A DNA stretch of 6,832 nucleotides from Negativicutes bacterium (GTDB lineage Bacteria > Bacillota_C > Negativicutes > Sporomusales_B > JARLHX01). Below are positions 1-5,578 of this stretch, in pieces. Both the position numbers and the translations under genes were made by a program. The number at the start of each line of letters is the position of its first letter. Position 1 is the stretch's first letter. The stretch spans positions 1 through 6,832 of the forward strand of contig JARLHX010000386.1 of NCBI GenBank assembly GCA_031292035.1, written 5' to 3'. The notes below the pieces were generated by a model. The model had not been told where the DNA came from. It made no database searches and saw only the letters and a list, made by a program, of their open reading frames with translations.

Positions 1-1032
1 AAAACCTACGATGAGAGCAAAACCAGCCTGGCCTTTGAAGACCTGGTGGCAAACCCCAACCAGATTGCCCTGCAGGTCGCCGCTCTCGCCCCGGTGCAAG
101 TGGCCACACCGCGCCTGTATGCCAGCGGCATCGTGCAGACCGGCGACAATTCGGTGGGGGTGCGCATTATTGGCATCGATCCGCCCTCCGCCGCCAATGC
201 GCCCTACCAGAATGGCATCGTCAGCGGCGAGTACCTCAAAGCGGATGATACCACCGGTATTCTGATCGGCAAGCCGCTGGCGGATAAGCTGGGCCTGAGC
301 GCAGGCGATCAAATTACCCTGCTGGTCAATACTTCCAATGGCACGGTGGACCAGCAGCCCTTCACCATCCGCGGCATCTATTCGACCAACACGCCCACTT
401 ATGATCAGGGCACCATCTTTATGCCGCTGGCCAAGGCTCAGGCCATCACCCAGGCGGTTAATCACGCCAGCGTCATTTTTGTGCTGCTCAAGAGCCGTGA
501 CCAGGCCGGGGCGGTGGCAGCGGCCATCACGTCGAGCCAGTACCAGGTGAAGACCTGGGAGCAGATGAACACGCTGCTGGTGCAGATCGAGCAGGTGTCA
601 GGCGTCTATATGGATTTCCTGTACCTGATCATTCTGGCGATTACGGCGACGGTGATTATCAACACCTTGATCATGTCAGTTTTCGAGCGCACGCGTGAGA
701 TTGGCATCCTGGCCGCCATCGGGATGAAGAGCAGCAGCATCATGAGCCTGTTCTTTGCCGAGTCTGGCTTGCTGGGGATCGGCGGCATTGTGATGGGCAT
801 GCTGATGGGCGGCATCCTGGTTTACTTTGCCACCAAATACGGTTTCTACATTGGCAATATGGGCGCGACCGGTATCACCCTGGGCGACCGGATTTATGCT
901 TACCTGGTGCCCGGCGATGCCATCAGCCTGGTGATCGTGGCCTTCATCGTCACCCTGCTGGCGGCGCTCTATCCGGCCATCCTGGCGGCGCGCATGGAAC
1001 CTGTCGACGCGCTGCGCGGCGGTAAGAAATAA
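1..1032 (+). CDS. FtsX/MacB-type ABC transporter permease, C-terminal part (5' end cut by window)
   Basis: Membrane subunit of a MacB-type ABC exporter, of the kind that works mechanically on substrates outside the membrane rather than passing them through a classic channel. The frame is open to the first base, so the true start lies outside the window; a GTG at 46 is only an internal codon. The visible 343 residues hold most of the extracytoplasmic MacB core domain (about residues 1-195), then three membrane segments at about 203-225, 251-277 and 305-330. The first is followed by the conserved cytoplasmic stretch FERTREIGILAAIG, and the protein ends with the typical YPAILAARMEPVDALRGGKK tail; both are hallmarks of the FtsX domain. 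One N-terminal membrane segment is expected upstream. The ATPase gene follows after 36 nt and an adaptor lipoprotein after that, so the three form one operon. The substrate (drug, peptide, lipid or lipoprotein) cannot be told from sequence. Family call is secure. Confidence 0.95.
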   Translation, partial: KTYDESKTSLAFEDLVANPNQIALQVAALAPVQVATPRLYASGIVQTGDNSVGVRIIGIDPPSAANAPYQNGIVSGEYLKADDTTGILIGKPLADKLGLSAGDQITLLVNTSNGTVDQQPFTIRGIYSTNTPTYDQGTIFMPLAKAQAITQAVNHASVIFVLLKSRDQAGAVAAAITSSQYQVKTWEQMNTLLVQIEQVSGVYMDFLYLIILAITATVIINTLIMSVFERTREIGILAAIGMKSSSIMSLFFAESGLLGIGGIVMGMLMGGILVYFATKYGFYIGNMGATGITLGDRIYAYLVPGDAISLVIVAFIVTLLAALYPAILAARMEPVDALRGGKK

Positions 1033-1068
1033 TCATTGAATATTAAATGGATACAGTAGGAGCATGCA

Positions 1069-1773
1069 ATGGAAGTCGCAAAAGTTGAAAACGTTACTCG
1101 CAATTATCAGGTTGGTAAGATAGAAACCCAGGCCCTGCGCGGCGTCAGCCTGGCCATTGAAAACGGCGAATTTACCGCGTTGGTTGGGCCGTCCGGCTCG
1201 GGCAAGACCACCCTGCTGCAGCTGATCGGCTGCCTGGACCAGCCTACCAGCGGGCGTGTCTTCATTAATGGTAAGGACGTCAGCCAGCTTAACCGCAACC
1301 AGCGCGCCGACATGCGGCGCGGCACCATCGGCTATGTCTTTCAGTTCTTTGCCCTGATCCCAACCCTGACGGCTTACGAGAATATCGAAATGCCGCTGCT
1401 GCTGGTGGGGCAGGGCGCATCCGACCGGCGCAAACGGGTGACCGAGCTGCTCGAAGCGGTGGATTTGGTCGACCACGCCAACCACCGCCCGGACCAGCTG
1501 AGCGGCGGGCAGCAGCAGCGTGTGGCTATTGCGCGCGCCCTGGCGACACGGCCGTCACTGATCCTGGCCGACGAGCCTACTGCTAACCTGGATACGCCCA
1601 ACGGTAAACTGGTGATGGAGACGATGACACGGCTCAATAAAGAAACCGGCGTGACTTTTGTTTTCGCCACGCACGACCCGCGGGTATTCAACTATGCCCG
1701 GCGTGTGGTCACGCTGCGGGATGGGCTGGTGGCTGAGAACGGCCTATTGGAGAAGGTTATTGCAGGTGACTGA
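1069..1773 (+). CDS. ABC transporter ATP-binding protein (MacB/LolD class)
   Basis: Cytoplasmic ATPase that powers the permease encoded just upstream. The 234-residue length is normal for a stand-alone LolD/MacB-type nucleotide-binding domain. Visible motifs are Walker [10 protein letters not shown] (40-48), Q-loop glutamine Q92 in [21 protein letters not shown], signature LSGGQ (144-148), Walker B LILADEP with catalytic E169 (164-170), D-loop NLD (173-175) and switch histidine H202. The stretch after the Q-loop ([15 protein letters not shown]) is characteristic of this subfamily. Nothing essential is missing, so the enzyme should be active. The start is set by an AGGAG at 1058-1062, six nt before the ATG. 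The stop is separated from the adaptor gene by one base, which suggests translational coupling. Among ABC ATPases the FtsX partner points to the MacB/LolD group; the substrate is unknown. Confidence 0.96.
   Translation: MEVAKVENVTRNYQVGKIETQALRGVSLAIENGEFTALVGPSGSGKTTLLQLIGCLDQPTSGRVFINGKDVSQLNRNQRADMRRGTIGYVFQFFALIPTLTAYENIEMPLLLVGQGASDRRKRVTELLEAVDLVDHANHRPDQLSGGQQQRVAIARALATRPSLILADEPTANLDTPNGKLVMETMTRLNKETGVTFVFATHDPRVFNYARRVVTLRDGLVAENGLLEKVIAGD
1764..1769 (+). promoter_or_regulatory. Ribosome binding site that fixes the adaptor gene start
   Basis: AGGTGA lies within the last codons of the ATPase gene, five nt before the ATG at 1775. It favours that ATG over earlier codons in the same frame (open from 1658), which would overlap the ATPase and place a non-signal-like stretch in front of a clear lipoprotein signal peptide. 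Confidence 0.7.
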
Positions 1774-1774
1774 A

Positions 1775-3019
1775 ATGAAATTGATGGCGCTTTGCATCCT
1801 GCCGGTGTTCTTCATACTGATCACCCTGAGCGGCTGCGGTGTGCTTGGCGGCGGCAACCCTACCGCGCTGCCGACGGTAGTATTGGGCAGCGGTAGCAAC
1901 GCGCCCCAGGCCACATCCTCAACCCCATCTTCGCCCTCATCTACGGCCCAGGTCATCATCTCCGGCGGGGTGAGCGCTTCGGGCATCGTGGTGCCGGCTC
2001 ACCAGGCCCAAATGGCTTCGGGCCTGGGCGGCACCGTCCAATCGGTGGATGTGGCGGTCGGCGATGCGGTGAAGGCCGGCCAGGTGTTGGTAAAGTTGGC
2101 GGGCAGCCAGAAACTGGAGGCGGCGGTCGAAGCCGCCAAACTGCAGCTGCTGACCGCTCAGCAGGCTTTACAGACACTCAATACCAACGCCGACCAGGCC
2201 CGCACCGACGCCCAGGTGCGGCTGGCGAACGCCCAAAAGGCGCTCAACGATGCCCAAACGCGGCGCGGTTGGATGAATTATCGCAACGGCTCGCAAAGCG
2301 CCATCGATGCTGCCCAGGCCAACCTGATCCTGGCAGAAAACACCTTGCAAACGGCCAAGGATAATTACAACTCGGTGGCCAATTTGGGGGAAACCAACCT
2401 CAACCGGGCGGCTGCGCTGAGCGCCCTGGCGGTAGCCCAGAATGCCTACGATAAGGACCTGGTTAACTTGAACTACTTGCTGGCATTGCCCAACAAGATC
2501 GACCTCGACCAGGCCCAGGCCACCCTGGATGCAGCCAAGGCCGAAGTAGCCAACGCCCAGCAGGCTTACGATAAGCTGCAGAGCGGCCCCGACCCGGATG
2601 CCCTGGCGTTGGCCCAGGAGCAGATCAAAAACGCCCAGGCCCAGCTCCTAGCCAGCCAGTCGGATTTGGCCGACCTGGACCTGGTGGCGCCCTTCGATGG
2701 CACGGTCAGCCGGATCGACATCCACAACGGCGAGTATGCTACCGCCGGGCAGACCATCCTGGCGCTGGCCGACCTGAGCCATTTACAGGTGCAAACCACC
2801 GACTTGAGCGAGCGCGACGTCCCCAAGGTCAGCGCCGGCCAATCTGTATCGGTTTATATTAAGGCCCTGGACCAGACCATCAGCGGGCACGTCAGCGATA
2901 TCTCGCCCCTGGCCGACAGCCTGGGCGGCGACGTGGTCTACCAGACCACTATCGACCTGGATAGCACTTTACCAGGCCTGCGGGCTGGCATGAGCGTGAC
3001 CGTGCAGTTCGGACAATAA
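1775..3019 (+). CDS. Efflux adaptor lipoprotein, HlyD/MacA (RND-type membrane fusion) family
   Basis: Extracytoplasmic adaptor of the MacAB-like exporter, 414 residues from the chosen ATG. Residues 1-21 are a lipoprotein signal peptide: Lys2, a hydrophobic core, then lipobox LSGC with lipidated Cys21. A Ser/Thr/Pro-rich linker follows (about 38-60). The first half of the biotinyl-lipoyl-like domain is at 82-110 (GTVQSVDVAVGDAVKAGQVL), the second half at 301-335 (LVAPFDGTVSRIDIHNGEY), and a beta-barrel region at about 336-414 ends in LRAGMSVTVQFGQ. Between the lipoyl halves lies an Ala/Gln-rich helical insert of about 185 residues, predicted to be a long coiled-coil hairpin and longer than I would expect for MacA. 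The frame is open further upstream from 1658, but that part overlaps the ATPase gene and lacks signal-peptide character. One base separates it from the ATPase stop. No clear terminator follows. Confidence 0.93.
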   Translation: MKLMALCILPVFFILITLSGCGVLGGGNPTALPTVVLGSGSNAPQATSSTPSSPSSTAQVIISGGVSASGIVVPAHQAQMASGLGGTVQSVDVAVGDAVKAGQVLVKLAGSQKLEAAVEAAKLQLLTAQQALQTLNTNADQARTDAQVRLANAQKALNDAQTRRGWMNYRNGSQSAIDAAQANLILAENTLQTAKDNYNSVANLGETNLNRAAALSALAVAQNAYDKDLVNLNYLLALPNKIDLDQAQATLDAAKAEVANAQQAYDKLQSGPDPDALALAQEQIKNAQAQLLASQSDLADLDLVAPFDGTVSRIDIHNGEYATAGQTILALADLSHLQVQTTDLSERDVPKVSAGQSVSVYIKALDQTISGHVSDISPLADSLGGDVVYQTTIDLDSTLPGLRAGMSVTVQFGQ

Positions 3020-3096
3020 AAACATTTTTGGTGTCATAATCAATAGGGTAGGGGAATTTTCGGCCATTCCAATCATTTGACACATGTTTATGTAAA

Positions 3097-3101
3097 AGGG
3101 G
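3097..3101 (+). promoter_or_regulatory. Ribosome binding site of the zinc-ribbon membrane protein gene
   Basis: AGGGG within AAAAGGGGAA lies nine nt before the ATG at 3111 and supports that start. The 91-nt gap after the adaptor gene shows no convincing promoter: TTGACA at 3077-3082 has no matching -10 box. Co-transcription with the efflux operon is therefore possible. Confidence 0.6.
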
Positions 3102-3110
3102 AACCATAAA

Positions 3111-3731
3111 ATGATTACCTGTCCATGGTGTGGCACCAATTACCCGGCATTCCAACCCAACTGCCAGAATTGCGGCGGACCTTTGCCGATAGCTGCTGAA
3201 GAAACATCGCCGTCTGCGCCCGGTGAAAGCCTGCCCATACCGCCGGCTGCGCCAAGGCAGATTTCAGATCGATATGTTTGGCGGCTGCTATCTGCCGATG
3301 GCGGCTGGATTGCGGCTCTCGTTTTAGGTCTGGTGGGAGTTATATTCGGCATCGTAGGTATAGGGCTTACGATTGCCATTATCACCGCTTTAATCGGTAT
3401 TATTTTTCTATTCCTCGGGTTCATCCTGTTTGTCACAGGGGGAATTTTGTTTTTCTGGCGATATCAAAAAGCGCAGAAAGTAGTCAGCGTTCTGCGGGAC
3501 GGAGATGCTTCAGAAGGACAAATCACCGAATTGCAGCAGAATTATTCGGTAAGGATCAATGGTCGCAGCCCGTGGATCATCGGGTATGAATATCACGTCA
3601 ATGGGCAGAGCTTTGGCGGGAAGGTCACCACGCTGAATACCCCTGGGCAAAGGTTGCAGGTTGGCAATGCGGTCAGGATTTTATACCTGGCGAGCGACCC
3701 GAATTGGAGTTCCATCTACCCGCACCCATAA
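3111..3731 (+). CDS. Zinc-ribbon membrane protein with DUF3592-like C-terminal domain
   Basis: Protein of 206 residues with three parts. Residues 4-21 form a CPWCG-x9-CQNCG zinc ribbon (Cys4, Cys7, Cys18, Cys21), probably cytoplasmic. A Pro/Ser-rich linker (about 24-50) leads to two closely spaced, Ile/Gly/Phe-rich membrane segments at about 66-92 and 94-117. A soluble beta-rich tail (about 123-203) follows, with VLRDGDASEGQITELQ, then YEYHVNGQSFGG and a final VGNAVRILYLASDPNWS. That pattern resembles DUF3592, a small domain usually next to membrane helices. The short hairpin of two helices puts ribbon and tail on the same side. No enzymatic residues are evident; a sensing, scaffolding or envelope role is possible but not shown. 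The start follows a good ribosome binding site. It sits 91 nt after the efflux operon and may or may not belong to it. Domain layout is clear, function unknown. Confidence 0.85.
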   Translation: MITCPWCGTNYPAFQPNCQNCGGPLPIAAEETSPSAPGESLPIPPAAPRQISDRYVWRLLSADGGWIAALVLGLVGVIFGIVGIGLTIAIITALIGIIFLFLGFILFVTGGILFFWRYQKAQKVVSVLRDGDASEGQITELQQNYSVRINGRSPWIIGYEYHVNGQSFGGKVTTLNTPGQRLQVGNAVRILYLASDPNWSSIYPHP

Positions 3732-3769
3732 AAGAAAAATCACGGTAGAAGTCCCAGATGGAATAAAGA

Positions 3770-3835
3770 TGTTGGGTTACGTGCGGATTGTGTTATAGAA
3801 TTTACAGCTCGATGACCGCACTTCACCCAACCTAC
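3770..3835 (+). repeat. REP-like imperfect palindrome (possible RAYT-type or MITE-like element)
   Basis: GTTGGGTTACGTGCGG (3771-3786) and CCGCACTTCACCCAAC (3816-3831) pair as a 16-bp inverted repeat with two mismatches around a 29-nt loop. The ends TGTTGGGTTACG and CACCCAACCTAC match the style of dispersed REP palindromes seen in many bacterial genomes, often moved by REP-associated tyrosine transposases. No transposase is in the window. A second copy of the arm CCCAA (3826-3830) can instead pair with TTGGG (3836-3840). No T-run follows, so it is not a standard terminator, though it separates the upstream gene from the MNT-HEPN pair. Confidence 0.7.
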
Positions 3836-3864
3836 TTGGGATAGATATGTAAGTACTGTATAAT
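3836..3864 (+). promoter_or_regulatory. Predicted sigma-70-type promoter of the MNT-HEPN pair, apparently leaderless
   Basis: A perfect -10 box TATAAT (3859-3864) lies exactly 17 nt after TTGGGA (3836-3841, four of six matches to TTGACA). The expected transcript start, about seven nt after the -10 box, falls on the ATG at 3871. No ribosome binding site precedes that ATG. The -35 box overlaps the palindrome CCCAA-N5-TTGGG (3826-3840), a candidate operator for autoregulation. The operator idea is inference; the promoter boxes are directly visible. Confidence 0.65.
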
Positions 3865-3870
3865 TGATTT

Positions 3871-4233
3871 ATGGATTCACTGCTCCGCGTTCCGACCATT
3901 CCCAATCGAACTCAAATCCCCCAGGCGACTATTCATAGTCTGGCGGAGCAGATTTCAATTCTTTTCCACCCCCAAAAAATTATTCTATTTGGTTCTTATG
4001 CCTATGGAACGCCTCGTCCTCAAAGCGATGTCGATTTGTTGGTCGTCATGGATACCCAGTTATCTGAACTTGAGCAGGCGGCAGTGATTTGCCGGGCAAT
4101 CCCCTACCGTTTTGGTTTGGATCTGGTAGTTTACACGCCACAAAACCTGGCACAACGTTTGAAGTGGGGCGACTCGTTTTTGAGAGAAATAGTGCAACGT
4201 GGGGTTACCCTCTATGAATCCGCTCACGACTGA
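3871..4233 (+). CDS. MNT-type (minimal) nucleotidyltransferase, probable antitoxin of a MNT-HEPN pair
   Basis: Small nucleotidyltransferase-fold protein of 120 residues. The core motif is intact: G41-S42, ten residues, then D53-V-D55 (FGSYAYGTPRPQSDVDLLVV), the GSx10DxD signature of MntA-like enzymes. A third likely metal ligand is D84 in FGLDLVVYTP. In studied MntA-HepT systems such an enzyme transfers AMP from ATP to the partner HEPN toxin and so neutralises it; here that role is inferred from the neighbour. The start is well defined: a TGA at 3865-3867 in the same frame lies just before the ATG, and no other usual start codon occurs before the conserved core. About 23 residues precede the first typical helix, slightly long for the family. 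The 3' end overlaps the HEPN gene by 20 nt. With no Shine-Dalgarno sequence and a promoter ending at the ATG, translation is probably leaderless. Confidence 0.9.
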   Translation: MDSLLRVPTIPNRTQIPQATIHSLAEQISILFHPQKIILFGSYAYGTPRPQSDVDLLVVMDTQLSELEQAAVICRAIPYRFGLDLVVYTPQNLAQRLKWGDSFLREIVQRGVTLYESAHD

Positions 4234-4597
4234 ATGGATTGATAAAGCCGAGGGTGATCTGCTGACTGCCCAACGCGAATACCGCGCTCGTACCCGGCCA
4301 AATTACGATGCTACCTGTTTTCACGCTCAACAGACGGCAGAAAAATATCTGAAAGCCTGCCTGCAAGAGGCTGATAAGGCTATCCCCCGCATACACAATC
4401 TGGTCGATCTGGTTTCGCTTTGTATTGAGTTTGATCCTACCTTTTCGATTCTCGAGCAAGAATTGAGAGGGTTGGACGGTTATGCAGTGCGTACCCGCTA
4501 CCCCGGCCAGAATGCAACCAAAGAAGAAGCTTTGATTGCCATCAAGACTTCAAAAAATGTCCGGATTTTCATCCGAAAGAAACTGGGGTTGGCTTGA
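4214..4597 (+). CDS. HEPN domain protein, probable toxin partner of the MNT nucleotidyltransferase
   Basis: All-helical HEPN protein of 127 residues, of the Pfam HEPN (PF05168-like) type: EWIDKAEGDLLTAQ (7-20), FHAQQTAEKYLKACLQ (36-51), a short IPRIHNLVDL turn (57-66) and the closing GYAVRTRYPG (89-98). Other HEPN toxins such as HepT are RNases that cut tRNA or mRNA and use an R-x4-6-H motif. I find no such spacing here: Arg28 to His37 has eight residues between, and Arg59 to His61 has one. It may therefore be a non-RNase or substrate-binding HEPN partner, as in HI0073/HI0074-type pairs, rather than a canonical toxin. The ATG at 4214 is preferred because the family begins a few residues before EW and GGGG at 4201-4204 lies nine nt upstream; a GTG at 4199 would add five residues. 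It overlaps the nucleotidyltransferase gene by 20 nt, implying coupled translation. Confidence 0.87.
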   Translation: MNPLTTEWIDKAEGDLLTAQREYRARTRPNYDATCFHAQQTAEKYLKACLQEADKAIPRIHNLVDLVSLCIEFDPTFSILEQELRGLDGYAVRTRYPGQNATKEEALIAIKTSKNVRIFIRKKLGLA

Positions 4598-4624
4598 AAT
4601 AAGGCTGATCGTGTTTCTGGATTC

Positions 4625-4644
4625 AAGATAATCAACCTTATCTT
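4625..4644 (+). repeat. Short A/T-rich hairpin after the HEPN gene
   Basis: AAGATAA (4625-4631) and TTATCTT (4638-4644) pair perfectly around a six-nt loop, 28 nt after the HEPN stop. No T-run follows, so it is a weak candidate for transcript end or mRNA stability only. Confidence 0.3.
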
Positions 4645-4669
4645 AGCCATTTCGTCCAGTACAGAAAAA

Positions 4670-4697
4670 AGGTGTGGTCGTTCTTCAGACCGCACCT
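4670..4697 (+). repeat. Second palindrome, REP-like, downstream of the MNT-HEPN pair
   Basis: AGGTGTGGTC (4670-4679) and GACCGCACCT (4688-4697) form a 10-bp stem with one G-U pair and an eight-nt loop. Read on the minus strand it is followed by six T, so it resembles an intrinsic terminator in that direction, but no minus-strand gene is seen to need one. The right arm shares GACCGCAC with the palindrome at 3770-3835 (3814-3821), and both continue into CTAC, which suggests related elements on either side of the MNT-HEPN pair. Confidence 0.6.
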
Positions 4698-4761
4698 ACG
4701 GCCTCCAAGAAATTACAGGGCCAGGAACGATCTGGCAAGGCTTTCTGGATTTATATAAAAA

Positions 4762-5220
4762 ATGATTGGCAAAAAAACCTTCAAAAAAGCAATTGCAGAG
4801 CATTTAGAAAAGGCAGGATTTACCAAGAAAGGCCAAACCTGGTATCTTGATGGGCAAGATGTACTGATTGCGACCAATCTTCAGAAAAGCGATTGGGATG
4901 AAATGTATTACATTAATATTGGATTTTGGTTAAAAGGTTTAGGAGAGGCATTTTTCCCACCTTATAACCATTGCCATTTATCATATCGTGCTGAAAGGCT
5001 ATTTCCGGAACAGCGCGAATTAATCCTGATCGGCTGTTCTCTCGAAAAAAGCAATTTAGAAATGTTGGCTGAACTTTCTCAATTTATCCAAAACCTATTG
5101 ATTCCATTCCTAAGAGGGTGTACAGAGGAAAATAAATTGAGAGAGCTAATGGCGAAAGGGTTATTAAATAACGGATTAGTATTTAAAGAAGCACGCCAGT
5201 ACCTTTCAAGCACAGAATAA
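4762..5220 (+). CDS. DUF4304 family protein
   Basis: Soluble protein of 152 residues, recognised as DUF4304 by its N-terminal half: FKKAIAEHLEKAGFTKKGQTWY (7-28), then VLIATNLQKSDWDEMYYINIGFW (34-56) and PYNHCHLSYRAERLFP (67-82). The remainder is mostly helical (about 96-150). There is no signal peptide or membrane segment. The biochemical role of DUF4304 is not established; the RHS remnant just downstream makes an immunity-protein role in a toxin locus conceivable, but this is a context guess. The start is the first possible one because TAA at 4756-4758 lies in frame just upstream. No ribosome binding site is seen; TATATA at 4752-4757 is a possible -10 box directly before the ATG without a good -35. 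Base use is clearly richer in A and T (many AAA, ATT and TTA codons) than the flanking genes, consistent with recent acquisition. A terminator follows. Confidence 0.82.
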   Translation: MIGKKTFKKAIAEHLEKAGFTKKGQTWYLDGQDVLIATNLQKSDWDEMYYINIGFWLKGLGEAFFPPYNHCHLSYRAERLFPEQRELILIGCSLEKSNLEMLAELSQFIQNLLIPFLRGCTEENKLRELMAKGLLNNGLVFKEARQYLSSTE

Positions 5221-5234
5221 GATCTCTATTTTGG

Positions 5235-5264
5235 AGCTACCTGAGCGGTTTGAGGGTAGCTTTT
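5235..5264 (+). terminator. Intrinsic terminator of the DUF4304 gene
   Basis: AGCTACC (5235-5241) pairs with GGTAGCT (5255-5261), extendable outward by two G-U pairs and inward by T5242-A5253 with one bulge, and is followed by a short T-run (5261-5264). It lies 14 nt after the stop, a normal terminator position, and isolates the DUF4304 gene from the relic downstream. Confidence 0.7.
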
Positions 5265-5317
5265 CGAATGGGATATTTTTTAGTCTATTTTAGAAAAAAG
5301 CTTAGATTTAATTAGGG

Positions 5318-5569
5318 ATGAAACAAAATCCAGTTGCCTTCGGCAGCCAGACAGTAAATATTCAAACCACGCAAAACGGTCAAAGCACGCTGAACTGGAT
5401 CCTGAGCGATAACCTGAACAGCACCACCGTCGCGGCCAATTCAGACGGCTCCTGGAGCGGCCAGATTCTCTACAGCGCCTTTGGAGAATTTAAAGCCCGG
5501 CCTGGGGGCACACCGGCGAATTCCCAGCATTCCGGTCAGATTGAATTTATTGCGGTGGTTTTGGGGTAA
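5318..5569 (+). pseudogene. Remnant of an RHS/YD-repeat protein core
   Basis: The 83-residue reading frame matches the segment of RHS proteins just before the conserved core end: STLNWILSDNLNSTTVAANS (about 23-42), then DGSWSGQILYSAFGEFKA (43-60) and GGTPANSQHSGQ (63-74). In intact family members this reads roughly as LxWLLxDHLGSTSVxxxxDG, then YxAFGExR, then TPTxYxYTGQ. Here DHLGS has become DNLNS and YTGQ has become HSGQ. Everything upstream (YD repeats) and downstream (the YYYGARYYDPxxGRF core end and variable toxin tip) is missing; a TAA lies in frame at 5309-5311 and the frame stops at 5567-5569. The ATG at 5318 has no spaced ribosome binding site, so expression is doubtful. It is best read as a decayed fragment of a secreted polymorphic toxin or wall-associated RHS protein. 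A short expressed protein is the less likely alternative. Confidence 0.75.
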
Positions 5570-5578
5570 ACTATCGCT

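Noticed and set aside
1033..1485. Minus-strand open frame of 150 codons opposite the ATPase gene
   Set aside because: It lies entirely opposite a gene with all ABC motifs, its protein shows no recognisable domain, and GC-rich coding DNA often leaves the reverse frame open.
1658..1774. Upstream extension of the adaptor protein by 39 residues
   Set aside because: It overlaps the ATPase gene and would bury a clear lipoprotein signal peptide; the ATG at 1775 has a good binding site.
3077..3082. Perfect TTGACA (-35 box) before the zinc-ribbon gene
   Set aside because: No -10-like hexamer occurs 15-19 nt downstream; that stretch is the G-rich ribosome binding site.
4665..4697. Intrinsic terminator on the minus strand (hairpin followed by six T)
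   Set aside because: No minus-strand gene lies to the right that would need it; it is listed as a REP-like palindrome instead.
4598..4761. Possible small RNA or short gene in the spacer between the HEPN and DUF4304 genes
   Set aside because: Only hairpins and a gapped direct repeat are visible; there is no promoter with both boxes and no short frame with a binding site.
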